Of a stretch of DNA of 64,000 nt, positions 35,121 to 46,870 are shown piece after piece. The stretch lies in assembly GCF_024763615.1 (NCBI RefSeq), contig NC_077224.1, forward strand, positions 58,786,712 to 58,850,711, given 5' to 3'. The position numbers were made by a program, and so were the translations under genes. The DNA comes from Phlebotomus papatasi. Lineage: Eukaryota > Arthropoda > Insecta > Diptera > Psychodidae. The notes beneath the pieces were generated by a model. That model was not told where the DNA came from and searched no databases. It saw only the letters and a program-made list of their open reading frames with translations. Positions within the stretch are counted from its first letter, which is position 1, and every line of letters starts with the position of its first letter.

Positions 35121-35544
35121 CTAAGTCACGAATTTGAGCATTTCTCAAAGTCTGGGACACTTTGCCACCCCTTTTTTCAATTTGAGACAGAGTCCAAACT
35201 TCTTGAAGTTCTGCCCCTCCAAAACCATATATTTGGTTTATTTCGAAAACGGCTTCTGGAATTTCTTTCATTTTCGAATATGTTTTGAAGGTGGTCAAGA
35301 TGAATATTTCCTGCTGAGACATCTATGTCCGAAAAATATTTCGATGTCGAATTATTCGAAGGTAAAACTTCAACAACTTTGGAGAACCTATTTTTCCAAT
35401 CGATTTGAATTTAAAATTTTTGAATTAAAATTAGGCTTTTTTGGAAGAACTTGAAATATCCAATTTAATCGAATCGAATCGAATTCGACTGCATCGAATT
35501 TAATTGGTAATGAACCGGTAAAGTACATGTTGTAAATGTTATAT

Positions 35545-35800
35545 CACTGAGAAAAAAACGGGGATACGATTAACTTTGTTTCCTCATAACTTTAACACTT
35601 TTTAGGTGTAAAAATATATCAACATTTTTAATGTTAGTTTCATACCTTTTTAAGGGTAAAATTAACATGGAAAAGGATAACTTTAACACCTAAGATACCT
35701 TAAAAGCATAATATTGACACCGATTTCAGATCAATAATACTGCAGAGTAAAATAAACATTTCCGGAATGTTATTTTAACTTTTTCGGATATCTCTCTGTG
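35545..35800. mobile_element. F1: 256-bp MITE with CACTGAGA-type ends
   Basis: Inverse-orientation partner of F2 at 61901-62154: shared GATTAACTTTGTTTCCTCAT, TAAAAATATATCAACATTTT and TTCCGGAATGTTATTTTAAC-like words. Ends CACTGAGAAAAAAA / CTCTGTG. Non-coding. Confidence 0.8.
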
Positions 35801-36727
35801 TTCTTTCTCGAATTTACATTTTTATTTGTCTGTTTGCTTGCTGCTCATGCTAAATATTCTAAGATATGCTTTTTTAAGCATTTTTTAAATTTAAAAATGG
35901 TTTTATCTGAAATTTTATATCACACAAGTTTGTTAATAATATTTATGACTTTAACAGTGACAATTTTTATACAATTTGCAATTAAAAACTTAAAATGTCC
36001 GACTGCATATTATTGTGTTACAATTTTACATATTTTTTGCTGCCTAAAGTTTAGTTATAAAGTGAATTTTGAGATAAGAAAAAAGTGGAGTAAGGTAAAG
36101 GTCGAATAAAGATCATAAGATAAATAATAATCCTTAAGTCGTCTTATTTAAGGGGATTCTCCGAATATCCAAAGTCACTATCTTTAACCGTTTGGTCTCT
36201 ACCTCTGTCACTTGATTGAATTATGTTAGACAAACAATGAGATATTATTTTTTAGATATCATCTTTATCGCGAAGATATGTTTACAAAAGGATCTCCGGA
36301 GAGAAACGGAAGGCGGAAGTTTTGAGGGGTAAAAAAGTAAAGGCATGTGAATACGAACAACAAAATTAGTTTTTAGTTTTTTCAAAATTATTCAATTTTT
36401 CAAAAATCTAATTTTTTCATGATTTTAAAGATTTTAATGTAACCCTCTACAATTTATTTTTTTCAAGACGAAACTTATTGCTGAATGACATTCATTTTTA
36501 AATGGACTTTAACATAAGTATTACCTTAATTTACTTTATTTTCAGTTTTTTTTATGAGAAAATTTATGCATAGTAGGGGAGAACGCGATACCTTCGATCA
36601 ACTTAACCTTTCGGCAACTTAATTTATTTTTGTCTTATTGATGAATTTACTCCATAGATGTTTTCAAGGAATTTGAGGCATAAGACTAAGTATTGCAATA
36701 TATATGACCATTAGGAGACTTCTGTAA

Positions 36728-36933
36728 CGTTATGACAATGTCATATGACAAATTTTCGTTGTAAATTCGAGAACAGGAGAACATTAAAGCCCACTGAGCA
36801 TCAAATGGTCATTGTAAGGAACTCTATGAAGCTCTTAGTAACTGATATGAATCTGATTTTCGATCATTATTTCGGATCTACTACATACAAATTTTTAAAT
36901 TTGCCATATGACATTGTCATATGGTAGCAGAAT
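36728..36933. mobile_element. N1: MITE with ATGACAATGTCATATG ends
   Basis: Left ATGACAATGTCATATGACAA, right TTGCCATATGACATTGTCAT: inverted ends that are themselves palindromic. A partial relative (N2) is at about 41486-41640. Confidence 0.75.
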
Positions 36934-36959
36934 TCCCCTTCATGCGTCTGATTCATTAA

Positions 36960-39900
36960 CCCTCTAACACACTGAGAGAAATACGGGTGTGGAAAATGCA
37001 CAAATCGGGGGTTATTTTTCACACCAAATTCTAACCCCGAATCAACCAAACCTCTCCAGTAGTAAATTTGGTAACTGGCGGGGGTTAAAAATATGGAATA
37101 GAAAAATCAAACCCCTTCGAGTGTGAATATTACACCGACGCTATAAAATAAATTAAAAACCCCTTCGAGTGTTATTTTCACACCTTTTATTGTAAAATTT
37201 TTAGTACCCCCATCGAGTGTACGAATTACTTTTCCTTTTAGATTTTTCCTTTCAGAATAATAAAAAAAAAACAGGAAATATAGTCTTAAAGATTCTTCTT
37301 TTTATTATCAAACTTTTTTATAACATAAATTTCTTTATACATTAATACTATAATTTCTACTAAATCATCTTCTGATAACTACTTTTCGTGTTGTTTTGCT
37401 TTACTAGACTTTCTGTATTTGATGGTATTTGAGATTTTGAGATACACTAAGACAAAAAAAACAAGAAATAAACAGGGCAACTAGGTATTTATAAAATAAA
37501 TTGTTTGAATTAAAATCTACACTTAACTACAATCAAAATAAATTACCTAAATATTTTTAGAAAAATTGTTATTCATCAAGGAATGTAGTAAAATTGCTCT
37601 TTTATATTGAACAAGTGCCCGTAGAATTTAACTTAAAGTGTTTCTATTTTTTGATTTTAAGAAAATATTTTTGAATAAATAGTTTTTTTCATATTTTTAA
37701 CACTGAAGCAATTTGAATAGAAAATTATTATAATTTTCTTATTATATTTCAAAATTTTGAATAAATTTTTATTTACTGATGATTTAAATAAAATTTAACA
37801 AGTTGCGGTTAAGATTTAAGAAACATATTAAAAAAAATTATATAAGTGAAAAACATAAGAACTCTAATTTAAAAAAATAGTAGTGAGTGGCTATCAAAGA
37901 CTGTACCTTTTTGTAAAAGAGTATTTTTGGCGTAAAAGACTCATCGTTGAGGTTTATTTCGGTGTCACATAATGCATAATTATGTCCGGAAATTGATTTT
38001 TCCCATTAAATCTGCTGGAAAGAATATAATCTCTTTTTTGAAAGAGGAAGTCTTCTCTTAGCAGCCAGGATTAAAAAAAAAAACAGATAAAAATTCCAGA
38101 ATGTTCAGGATGATGGCCGCAAGAGTTGCTCATGTTAGGCGGTTTGGAAAAATCACTACAGAAGTTATCAGGCTGAAACCAGAAAACGGCAAAAAAAACT
38201 GGCCCTGATTTTTCTGATGATGCCGAGAAGGTCCCTCTGGAAGTTCCTGTTCAGAAAACATATATACCATGCGACAAAACTAGCTCCTATTCCGTGTTCG
38301 CAGCCATTTTGCCCTGAAAAACAAGTTCGATAATGTTTAGAACAATCTATATCTACTATGTTTAAATAAGTGAATATATAATATACCTAAGAATTTGTTA
38401 GATTATGAAATCCAGTGCATCCTATATTGGCTCTGTAGCAACAATTTGCTATACGACAGCATCTTCAGTTGTCGCAGGGATAGAAATTTCTCTAGATTTT
38501 GTCACGGTAACATTACTGTAGAATAGATTATTTAAACAAAAACTCTATTAGTCGTAAATTTTAATAACAAATAACACAGAAATTGAAAAAGTCGTGAAAT
38601 ATTGTATTAAGAAAATGCGATAAGATTTGCACTTTTTAGTTTAGAGATTATACTTTTACACCTCATTCTTTTTCTTCTGATGATTTTATCCCCCGTATGA
38701 ATACTTGATTCAAAATTTATAATATTTACTTTGATATTATTACATTTTCAAACGATTCACTTTACTCATTGTAACTGAGAAAAATACAGTATTCTAAAAG
38801 AATGAAGCATCTTAGCTTGTTTGTCCACGCATCATAGCTATCTCACAATATTATTTAGAAAATCGGAGTATCGTTCTTCTGCTTCCAAATATTTCACTAA
38901 TTTTACTTCACAATATCCTGATATAATTACATACTTACCGTCTTTTTACGTAAAGAATTTGTCCTTAACATCACACAATTAAACACGAAATTGACGGTAA
39001 AACTCGCGCACCACTGATTCACGGGGACGCTAATAGAACACTGAAGCCAAAAGAGAAATACTTAAATACAATAGCTATTTGTTATTCATCAACACCAAAA
39101 AGGTGTTAAAAATCACTATTTAAGTGTAGTTTTCGCACTCGTCTTATATTCTCTTATTTTTGCTGTTAGTGGTGTAAATTTAACACTAGGTTAGGTTTGA
39201 ATTTTCCACTATGAATTATTTCACTCAATAAAATCTTTTTGATATGTTTTGCATATTACTATGGAAGAGAAAGGTATTAAATTAATACAAGATATATTTG
39301 TAACGTTTTTGGATGACAAAGACTACATTTTTATGCACCTTTTCACATATTATATGAACAGTGCAGATATAACACTCAGCGGAGTTAATTTTTATAAAGC
39401 AAAGTTGGTGTGAATTTCACTTTTTTCTCCATTTTCTGGTGTGAATCCAAACCCCGATTGCTATGGTGCATATTCAACACCTCTTTCTAACCCCGGCTTC
39501 CAGATCCATTTCCCTCAGTGCAGGTAAGACCGCCTCACAAAAATCATATTTACAGCGACAATAAAGCTTTTATTTATTTAAAAGTGCTACAGTGTCATCG
39601 GTAATAGTCTTACTAACATCTTTTGAAAGTTTGAGCTCATTTTGACTCTTCGTTTAGTTCCTATCCCCAGTTTTGTGTGACAGGTCAGAGAAAAGCAACA
39701 AAAAATATTTGTGCAAAAAAACTGATTTTCAATTTCCATAAAAATACCGATTTAAAGTTATCTGACTAAAATAAATTTATATTTAGTAAAAGATATGTCA
39801 TTCTACTTTGTATATTTTATTTAAAAAAATTTGAAAAAACTAAAAATGTGAATTTTAGAAGCAAAAAGAGTTTCAAAACTTTTTTTATATTTTCTCACCT

Positions 39901-40025
39901 AGCGCCTAAACTAAAAGAGATAATGAAGAATTGATGATTTTTTCGACTTTATTGGATCATAATTATCCTAGAAAACATTCTTTTAGAACTTTTTTTCGCA
40001 TATTAAAGAAAACACCGTTATAGGG
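36960..40025. mobile_element. M1: piggyBac-like MITE (TTAA, CCCTCTAAC ends) carrying element F3
   Basis: TTAA|CCCTCTAACA at left, GTTATAGGG|TTAA at right. Without F3 its length is about 515 bp, close to the intact copy M2 (522 bp), and the shared body (TTTACAGCGACAATAAAG, TTTTGTGTGACAGGTCAGAG) aligns. Confidence 0.82.
36970..39520. mobile_element. F3: 2.55-kb element with CACTGAGAGAAAT ends inserted in M1
   Basis: Left CACTGAGAGAAAT and right ATTTCCCTCAGTG are near-perfect inverted repeats, with CA on both outer sides. Subterminal regions repeat AACCCC and GTGTGAAT words. The 2.5-kb interior is very AT-rich and has no recognisable transposase frame, so it looks non-autonomous or decayed. Confidence 0.72.
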
Positions 40026-40102
40026 TTAAGTAACATGAAAAAAAAGGATAAGTTGTTCCAAGCGTGCGTCGGTCGATGGTTCAAAGGTACCGCACTTTCC
40101 TC

Positions 40103-41480
40103 TACACCTGATATTGTTTGAGATTCTCATATTAGTTTAAGACATGTGAAAGTCAATATGCGTCATTTTGTTATGCTTTATACGATTTCTTGCATGTTGT
40201 TCGGCATCATGAACCCATTTCAAAAGTTATTGTTCAAGCATCCTTTACAAGTCAAGCGTTGGAATTGGAAATTTCCAGAGATTAAGCAAAGATCAAACCT
40301 GAACCCTATTGATGACACTTCAATTACTCACCTTTTCTTTCACCGTATCTATATTGCCATGCAAGTCTTCTTGGTGCTATGTATCCCAAAGAGATTAAAT
40401 CGCTTCATTTTCGTGTCATCAATGGCCAAAGCCGAGGGTGAATTAATAAAGTTGGGCAACAGCAAATGGGAGAGGCTGGTGTGTCCTCATCTGGATTTCT
40501 CAGAAGGTGTTTCATTGGACAAGGTGTCTCTTCAAGACACAGATGCTCAGGCCTTTTCAATTAAACATTCATCAAGCAAATCAAATTTCTAAGTCATTTC
40601 AACACCATGTGCAACCCCCAAACGATCCACACAAATTCAATCCCAGATTCTCCAGACTCTCGACATATGCCAAGCATATTGAGTATTTTCTGGTGAGATT
40701 TAATTAAAGAATATCTCAAATGGTCAACTAAACATACAAATTCACCCCTCCCTACAGACAAAAGTCAATGGTTCCCTATCAAAAAGTTTAAAATGATCCT
40801 TGGACAATACCATTGGACTGACAGAAAACAGAACTTTTTGGATATTTGGGAGTCAAAATGAAAATTTCAACCTAAATTATTTTCAACTGAAGAGGGTTGA
40901 AGGTGCAAAAATGTTAATGATGGAAAGCCCGAGAAAGAAAATATGCCGGAAAGAAGTCAGAGAGAAATAATTCAATAATTTAATTCTTCTACACCAGATA
41001 CACCGAAACTTCATTTGCATATTGAATTTCAGTTGGCAAGCTAAGAGAAACACTGGGAAACTTTTCGAGACTTTCTCAAGTTGCTATTTTTCTTTATGTT
41101 AAAATGTAAGAATGCCCTACACTAGAGGAATGGTAATATTTTCATAATCATTCTCATTTTACAATAAGCAGGGATAAGTACTACGTCACTCCTTCGGCGA
41201 AGTATTTCTCTAAAGAACTCTCTGTAGAATTCTTGAATACTCATAATATAGTCAAAATTGAATTCATTCTTAGTTGAAATTTTATGCAATTTCAGCTCAT
41301 TTGACCATTCATATCCATCTGTCTAACCGTTACTAGTTTTACAGATAAAACTGTTAGAGATAGCGACATGGAATCAACGTGAAACCCCCATAAATTTATA
41401 GCTGAATCATTAACCTGAACAATATTTTTTCTTAGACTTTTTTCCCTTCCAAAAAACATATTGTTCAGTAGCAGAATTCT
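40103..41480. other. Intergenic; one unrecognised 148-codon frame
   Basis: The frame at 40146-40592 (+) has no low-complexity bias but starts at a non-ATG codon and has no recognisable domain, splice context or homolog I can name. I do not call it a gene. Around 41290-41460 there are J-like words (AGAGATAGCGACATGG). Confidence 0.35.
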
Positions 41481-41485
41481 GTAAC

Positions 41486-41640
41486 GATATGACAATGTCA
41501 TATGACAAATTTTCGTGGTAAATTCGAGAGCAGGGTAACATTAAAGCCCAGTGATCATCGAATAGACATTTCTAGAACTTGATATGAATACGATTTTGGA
41601 TTAATTTTCCCTAATTTACATACATAAATATTTTAACTGC
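41486..41640. mobile_element. N2: partial N-family MITE
   Basis: Starts ATGACAATGTCATATGACAA and follows N1 (TTCGTGGTAAATTCGAGAGC, GCCCAGTGATCATC) but lacks the right end. Confidence 0.65.
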
Positions 41641-42039
41641 TCGAACTCCAAGAGAGAGCAGCTTCCACAATCAATTTTTCTTTAACTTCTCACAGTCCTG
41701 GCTGCCAAACGGTAAGAGATATTGACTTCTGGTCTTCGGTGACCCCTCCACAAGTCAACATTCCCTTGAACAATTTTCGAATTCAAGATGGTTTTGTGGT
41801 AATTTATAGACTAATTACTCAAATTCAATCTTATGTAAGCATCTACAAAAATTGCTAAAAAGAATGTAACGCAGATCTCCTTCTCGGGAGAACCAGCGGT
41901 TCGCAAAGCCTCGAACAAATCTAATGAATAATTAATTCTTACTCGAAAATCGATTGTGAGCAATAGTAATCTGGATGATTTGACTATGAAGCTTCACTTA
42001 TATGAGTTTGATTGTTGAACAACTTTATTAAAGACTAAA

Positions 42040-42203
42040 ATATTTTTGGTAAGTATTTTGGTAAAAACGGTAAGTAAAAAATTTACTTGGTAAGTAAAAC
42101 ATCGAAATTGGTAATTGCAAAAAAATCAATTTTATTAAGTAAAAAATTAGGTTCGGTAAGTAAAATGTTGGAATGGTAAGTAAAAAAATCAAAAATATAA
42201 GTA
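42040..42203. repeat. Short array of GGTAAGTAAAA units
   Basis: GGTAAGTAAAA recurs every 20-25 bp. The same unit makes up the arrays at 55080-55260 (same sense) and 55620-56030 (inverted). Confidence 0.7.
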
Positions 42204-42468
42204 ATGGCTTTGAAACACCTTTTAGATCGAGAAAATTTCGTGAAAACAAAATTCACATCCCTTTCTTTCTCAGAGGCTTTGCATATGTCTATCCCATTCA
42301 TTTGCATTCCAAATTCGATTGAACTAAATTGAATTTGTTGGGATGGTTAATAGAAGAAGAAGAGTCCAAAAAATAGGATAGACATATGCAAAGCGAGTGA
42401 GAAAGACAGGGATTCGTATTTCGATTAAATGAAATTTTCCTGATCTAAAAGGTGTGCTGGAGCCATAA
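42204..42468. mobile_element. A3: full A-family MITE
   Basis: Left CACCTTTTAGATCGAGAAAA and right GAAATTTTCCTGATCTAAAA with GGTGTG extension give long inverted repeats. Internal TTTGCATATGTCTATC and GATAGACATATGCAAA also pair. Confidence 0.85.
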
Positions 42469-42611
42469 CAATTAAAAACCCAAATTTGGTTAGAAAAAAC
42501 GATGATTTTTGTCAGATAAAAATTAAGTTTAGTCAATCAAATTTAAAATTTAATCAAGGGAAAATTCAAACTCTATTAATGGTATTTCAAACTTAGTTTT
42601 ACCATAGTGTA

Positions 42612-42945
42612 ATCTATAGTGGTGGAATGATAGGGTCCGAGCTGGCACTAAAAGATGACGCCAGTTTGAATCATTCAAACTTGTTCAAAAATTAACGACT
42701 TTGTGGCTATCGTACGGCCCCCACTTAAAATAGTTTTGTATATTTTTCTCTGTCGCTCCTATTAGAGAAACCCATTAGACTATCTCAGTATTTTTCATGC
42801 CACGCACACAGTGAAACATCATCTGCGCGCGACACTTTTTCTCGCGCTCACTCCAGAGAGTTCACTGGAGTGAGCGAAGAGAGGAGAAAAACACTTCAGG
42901 CGCATGCGCAGTTCACACGCTCAACACACACTGAAATGAAATTCT
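42612..42945 (+). repeat. X1: about 330-bp CpG-containing unit, near-identical to X2 in inverted orientation
   Basis: Contains a 15-bp-class hairpin CGCTCACTCCAGAGAG / TTCACTGGAGTGAGCG, a GCGCATGCGC word and CATCTGCGCGCGACAC. The same sequence appears on the minus strand at 54376-54705 with very few differences. No coding. Confidence 0.85.
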
Positions 42946-44148
42946 CTTGCATTGTGCTCGAACTTTTCTATAGTACGGGAGCAGAATATGTAATCCATCG
43001 ATTTTATGAAACCTTAGAATTTTTGTCTTTTCCACCTGAATCCTAAAAATCAATTTTTTCCAAATAACAATATTTTGATTGTTGTTTTAAATATGGTATT
43101 GAATTAAGTGGAATCCTCTAAAACACTCGCAAAGTAATGTGAAGAATAAAATTATCTATCTATCTATTCAGTGTGTAGTTAAACAAAAAACACTATGCAA
43201 CAAATTTACAACTTTTTTTTACTAACGGTGATCTCACATGGTACATTTGATAGAGTCAAGCCCCCTGATTAAGAATCTGACCTCGGTTTTGCTCCATCAC
43301 GTGACAATGTTTTTTTATAAATACTTTTATATTTTTTTCTGTTTTGCCTTACAATATCCGTTATATCTCAAGTTCTAGTGAACAGAATTTAAAAAGTGTG
43401 AATCCGTTGGAAAGGTCATTAGGCGTGCTTCAATTTTGATTATTGCAAAATACTTTGTAAAACCACTCCTTCAGGGTGTAATATTAGAGTTTCTCTTAGA
43501 ATTATCAAAAAATTGTCTTAAAGTGAGGTTTTAAAAATTCGTATAAAATAAACTAAACCAAATATTAAAAATTCATTGACACCAGACGATAGGCAACACT
43601 TATGACTACAATTTTGTTCATCTAATACATCGCGCTCGGATCACTCTAAATGCCTAATTTATTGTTTTTTGTCATTTTCCAAAAATATGAAATACCTATT
43701 TTACAGCTAATTTCCTAAAGATTTCCTAAAGTTGTTAAGATTCTTCTTTAGATCGATAGAGGGACCATCAACATAATTTTCATCAACATTCAGCGGCTTG
43801 AAGAAACCCCTACACTCATTTTGAAATGCTTTTTTATGTTATGTAGAAAACATATCAGCAAAAATTTCATAAATACATTTCAATGACTTTAGATCAAACT
43901 TTAATTTAAAATTAACCTCTACTAGAAATCGTATTATATGTATTGAAATAAATAGGAACAAAAATTGACTACTTTAAAGAAAAATTGGGAGCTTTCTAAC
44001 GAGGGTTCACTGGGAATGTAAATGACAATCATGTCAATGATTTCCCGATCGATTTAAAGAAAAATCACAACATTCATGTATGATTTACATTAGTTATAAA
44101 AAAAATATTTTTTCAAAAATTTTTATGAAATTTGCTCTAAAATAGGTA
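42946..44148. other. Intergenic with weak repeat echoes
   Basis: 43500-43680 (TTCATTGACACCAGACGATA, CATCGCGCTCGGATCACTC) matches the reverse complement of 45240-45400, so a second inverted repeat encloses D2. Otherwise nothing recognised. Confidence 0.55.
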
Positions 44149-45540
44149 GGGTAAAGGCTCTTAATTTTGTCCAGTTTCCTATTTTGGATACTTTGCGGAT
44201 AAAATTGGACACTAAAAATTATTTGATTAAAATTGTGGATTTTTATTCCAATATTTGATGAATAATGAATTCTATCTAAATATTTGTTCTTTTTGGAAGA
44301 GTTTAACATAAAATACGTTAAATTTTGAATATGATTTGGGTTGAAATTGTTTTGTTGAAAATTCAGTGTGAGCAATTGCTTACAATAAATATGACAGAAA
44401 TTTGTGTTTACTTCAATCTTATTTAGTTTTGGTGAAGTACTAACAAAGTATCTTCGCTTTTATTGAGTGATATTATTGAATATTCATTGAATATTGTGTT
44501 GATTCACGTTAATGATGATTTTTACATTTGATCTGAAGTGAGATATGCTTTGTAAATTAGATTTTTCGTATGAAAAATGGGAAATTTTCTAAGACATTCA
44601 CAAGTGAGGTGATACTCCTTATTTTGCACAGGTGTTTTTCTCTCGAAATTTCGTGAAGTTTTAGCTTTTGTGATGACTAGGATGGACAAATGCCTGGAGA
44701 AACAAAGGAACATCTCTACGAACGAGATGTAGTGAGAAAAGCCTTGAAAAGCTCCCGGAAAGGTCACTAAATGAGCGAATGCGCACATACTTGGAGTATC
44801 GAAGTCAACTCAATTTAATGAATGATATGGAAAGTTTCCGGGCTTCTTGTGACATTATACGTTCCCCTTACATGAACAGAAAGAGGACTTGGTAAAATTG
44901 GTTCATGAAATGAAGAACAATGGGCATCCTGTTAAGGCGGATTAGCTGCCCAAATTTAGAGCCAAGTTCTCAAAAGTAATAATCAAGTTGTCCAAAATTA
45001 AGGTCAATTTCACCTCTATGTATCAAGTCATTTTTAAACGTATCAAGACTAATTTTAGTAAAAAAAAAAGACAATAAACTCTTTCCAAGTTTCTAAACAA
45101 CCCTTTTGAAAAGTTAGTAACAAAAATGGTCAATTTGTATTGAAAATATCGCACTTCAAACTTGGAACATCATCGGTGTTTAAAAGCAGACTGTCCCAAT
45201 TAACGAGCCTTTACCCTACTTCATATTTTTAGATAATGACAAAAACCAACAAATGAGGCATTTAGAGTGATCCGAGCGCGATGTATTAGATGAACAAAAT
45301 TGTAGTCATAAGTGTTGCCTATCGTCTGGCGTCAATGAATTTTTAATGTTTTGTTTAGTTTATTTTATAAAAATTTTTAAAATCTCACTTTAAGACCATT
45401 TTTTTTGGTAAATTTTAAAGAAAATCTAATTTTACACCCTGAAGGAGTGGTTTTACGAAGTTTTTTGTAATAATAAAAATTAAATGACCTTTCCAACGGA
45501 CCCACACTTTTAAATTCGAAACTATTGTATCATACTTACG
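43370..45540. repeat. Inverted repeat surrounding D2
   Basis: CATTAGGCGTGCTTCAATTT to CCTAATTTATTG (about 43420-43680) pairs with about 45230-45500 (GAGGCATTTAGAGTGATCCG, ACCCTGAAGGAGTGGTTTTA). D2 sits inside the loop with about 0.4-0.5 kb of further DNA on its left. This may be one larger element invaded by D2. Confidence 0.65.
44149..45216 (-). mobile_element. D2: intact 1068-bp D-family TA-element
   Basis: TA|GGGTAAAGGCTC on the left and GAGCCTTTACCC|TA on the right, perfect 12-bp inverted repeats with TA duplication. Matches D1 and D3 in the opposite orientation. The ends and TA target suggest mobilisation by a Tc1/mariner-type transposase. The interior has no intact transposase frame. 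Confidence 0.88.
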
Positions 45541-45837
45541 CATTGAATACCTTCTATTTAACGCTACTTTTAAGTTATTTACAGTAAAATTGTGGGCTAA
45601 AAACTCGATAATCGAGCAGGCTGATTTTCAGTTTTTTTCTTGTAACTTTTCCAGGAATATCTTGATCAATATAAAATTTTGTGGGAATGTAGATCTAAGG
45701 TTTCTGCATCCAATGATACCATCTTTTTATACTACTGTAAGTAGACTTACCATAGTCTTCATCGGAGCCGACGATATCGTATATCGTATGCTTTTGAACA
45801 TTTGATATGTTCCACTTTCAGTTACAGAGTATTAACA

Positions 45838-46524
45838 TTCAAATGTTAATATTCTATAATATTTGTGTTTTCAATTGTGGAAGTCATCAGAAGAATTTCG
45901 GTTCGACAGAATGTAGCAGGAAATAGACGGAGACACTGAACCTTTCTTGATTTTCACAATTTTATTCTCTACGACGTTTCGAGGATGGATGTCCTCTTCA
46001 TCAGGTATCGAATATGGCAGGGAAAATCACGTACAGGTGGGAGTTGTTACACTGCACTTGAACTTTGATCACGAATTGATCCGTGATGTTCACCATTCGA
46101 CTGACTGACACAGAATCAATTCTGTGTCAGTCAGTCGAATGGTGAACATCACGGATCAATTCGTGATCAAAGTTCAAGTGCAGTGTAACAACTCCCACCT
46201 GTACGTGATTTTCCCTGCCATATTCGATACCTGATGAAGAGGACATCCATCCTCGAAACGTCGTAGAGAATAAAATTGTGAAAATCAAGAAAGGTTCAGT
46301 GTCTCCGTCTATTTCCTGTGGAAGTCATAGTAGGCTCGTTCTGAGGTTTTATAATGAGATCTTTATGATCTTTTAGTTGGGGAGGTTCTCATGGTGATTT
46401 GAGATCTCCAAAAGTTCTCGGATCGCCATGGGTATCCTCCCAACTAAAAGATCATAGAGATCTCATTATCTCTGAACAAGCCCACTATGAATGTCATAAT
46501 TAAAAACACGAATATTATAAATAT
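45838..46524. mobile_element. K1: palindromic MITE interrupted by the 45888-46317 insertion
   Basis: Outer AACATTCAAATGTTAATATT and inner ATCATAGTAGGC-type words are mirrored about TTGAGATCTCCAAAAG (near 46405). The insertion in its left arm is bounded by a repeated GTGGAAGTCAT. Confidence 0.75.
45888..46317. mobile_element. Perfect 402-bp palindrome (200-bp arms, 2-nt loop) inside an 11-bp target duplication; Penelope-like candidate
   Basis: 45917-46318 is a perfect palindrome by eye with centre CA at 46117-46118, preceded by 29 unpaired bases. GTGGAAGTCAT occurs at 45877-45887 and 46318-46328, a direct duplication of the target. Each arm contains CTGATGA-AGAGG, a loop, CCTC-GAAACGTC, which resembles the hammerhead ribozyme core (CUGAUGA...GAAA). 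Hammerhead motifs, inverted partial copies and variable target duplications are known for Penelope-like retroelements; assignment here is inference. I could not draw a convincing stem I, so catalytic activity is not claimed. Confidence 0.75.
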
Positions 46525-46790
46525 TAACATTTGAATGTTAATATTCTATTATTTGTGTTTTTAATTCTGGTAATCATAGTAGGCTTATTCTGCGATTTTC
46601 TAATGGGATTTCTTGTCATTTTTTAATTGGGACGGTTCTTATGCTGATTTGAGAACTGGAGAATTTTTCGGATGGCTAATGCAATCTTCCCAACTAAAAA
46701 ATTACAAAAATCCCATTAGAAAATCATGAAATAATCCTACTATAATTCCCGCGATTTAAAACGCAAATATTATAGGATATAAACTATAAA
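46525..46790. mobile_element. K2: second palindromic K element, tail to tail with K1
   Basis: ATTTGTGTTTTTAATTCTGG, CATAGTAGGCTTATTCTG and GGATTTCTTGTCATTTTTTA are mirrored on the right by TACAAAAATCCCATTAG and AATAATCCTACTAT. The junction with K1 is TAACATTTGAATGTTA, itself a palindrome. Confidence 0.72.
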
Positions 46791-46814
46791 CATTTAAATC
46801 TTACTGAATACACT

Positions 46815-46870
46815 TACGGCTTAAGCCGACAGACGGCTTGACGTAATTATAATTAAAATAAATGATTAGA
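46815..46870. repeat. L3: fragment of the GGCTTAAGCCGA repeat
   Basis: CTTACGGCTTAAGCCGACAG and GACGTAATTATAATTAAA match the L elements at 61.7-62.2 kb. Confidence 0.6.

Larger units (their letters stand above)
36576..40102. mobile_element. Q2: TA-type element enlarged to 3.5 kb by nested insertions
   Basis: Left TA|GGGGAGAACGCGATACCTTC and right GGTACCGCACTTTCCTC|TA are imperfect inverted repeats of the Q type. Inside lie N1 and M1, and inside M1 lies F3. Removing them leaves a few hundred bases, in line with Q1. Confidence 0.7.

Noticed and set aside
40146..40592. 148-codon open frame
   Set aside because: Non-ATG start, no domain, no splice or promoter context, and the window has many frames of 80-120 codons by chance.
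46226..46264. Functional hammerhead ribozyme
   Set aside because: The core words are present, but no convincing stem I or cleavage triplet could be drawn; kept only as a resemblance.
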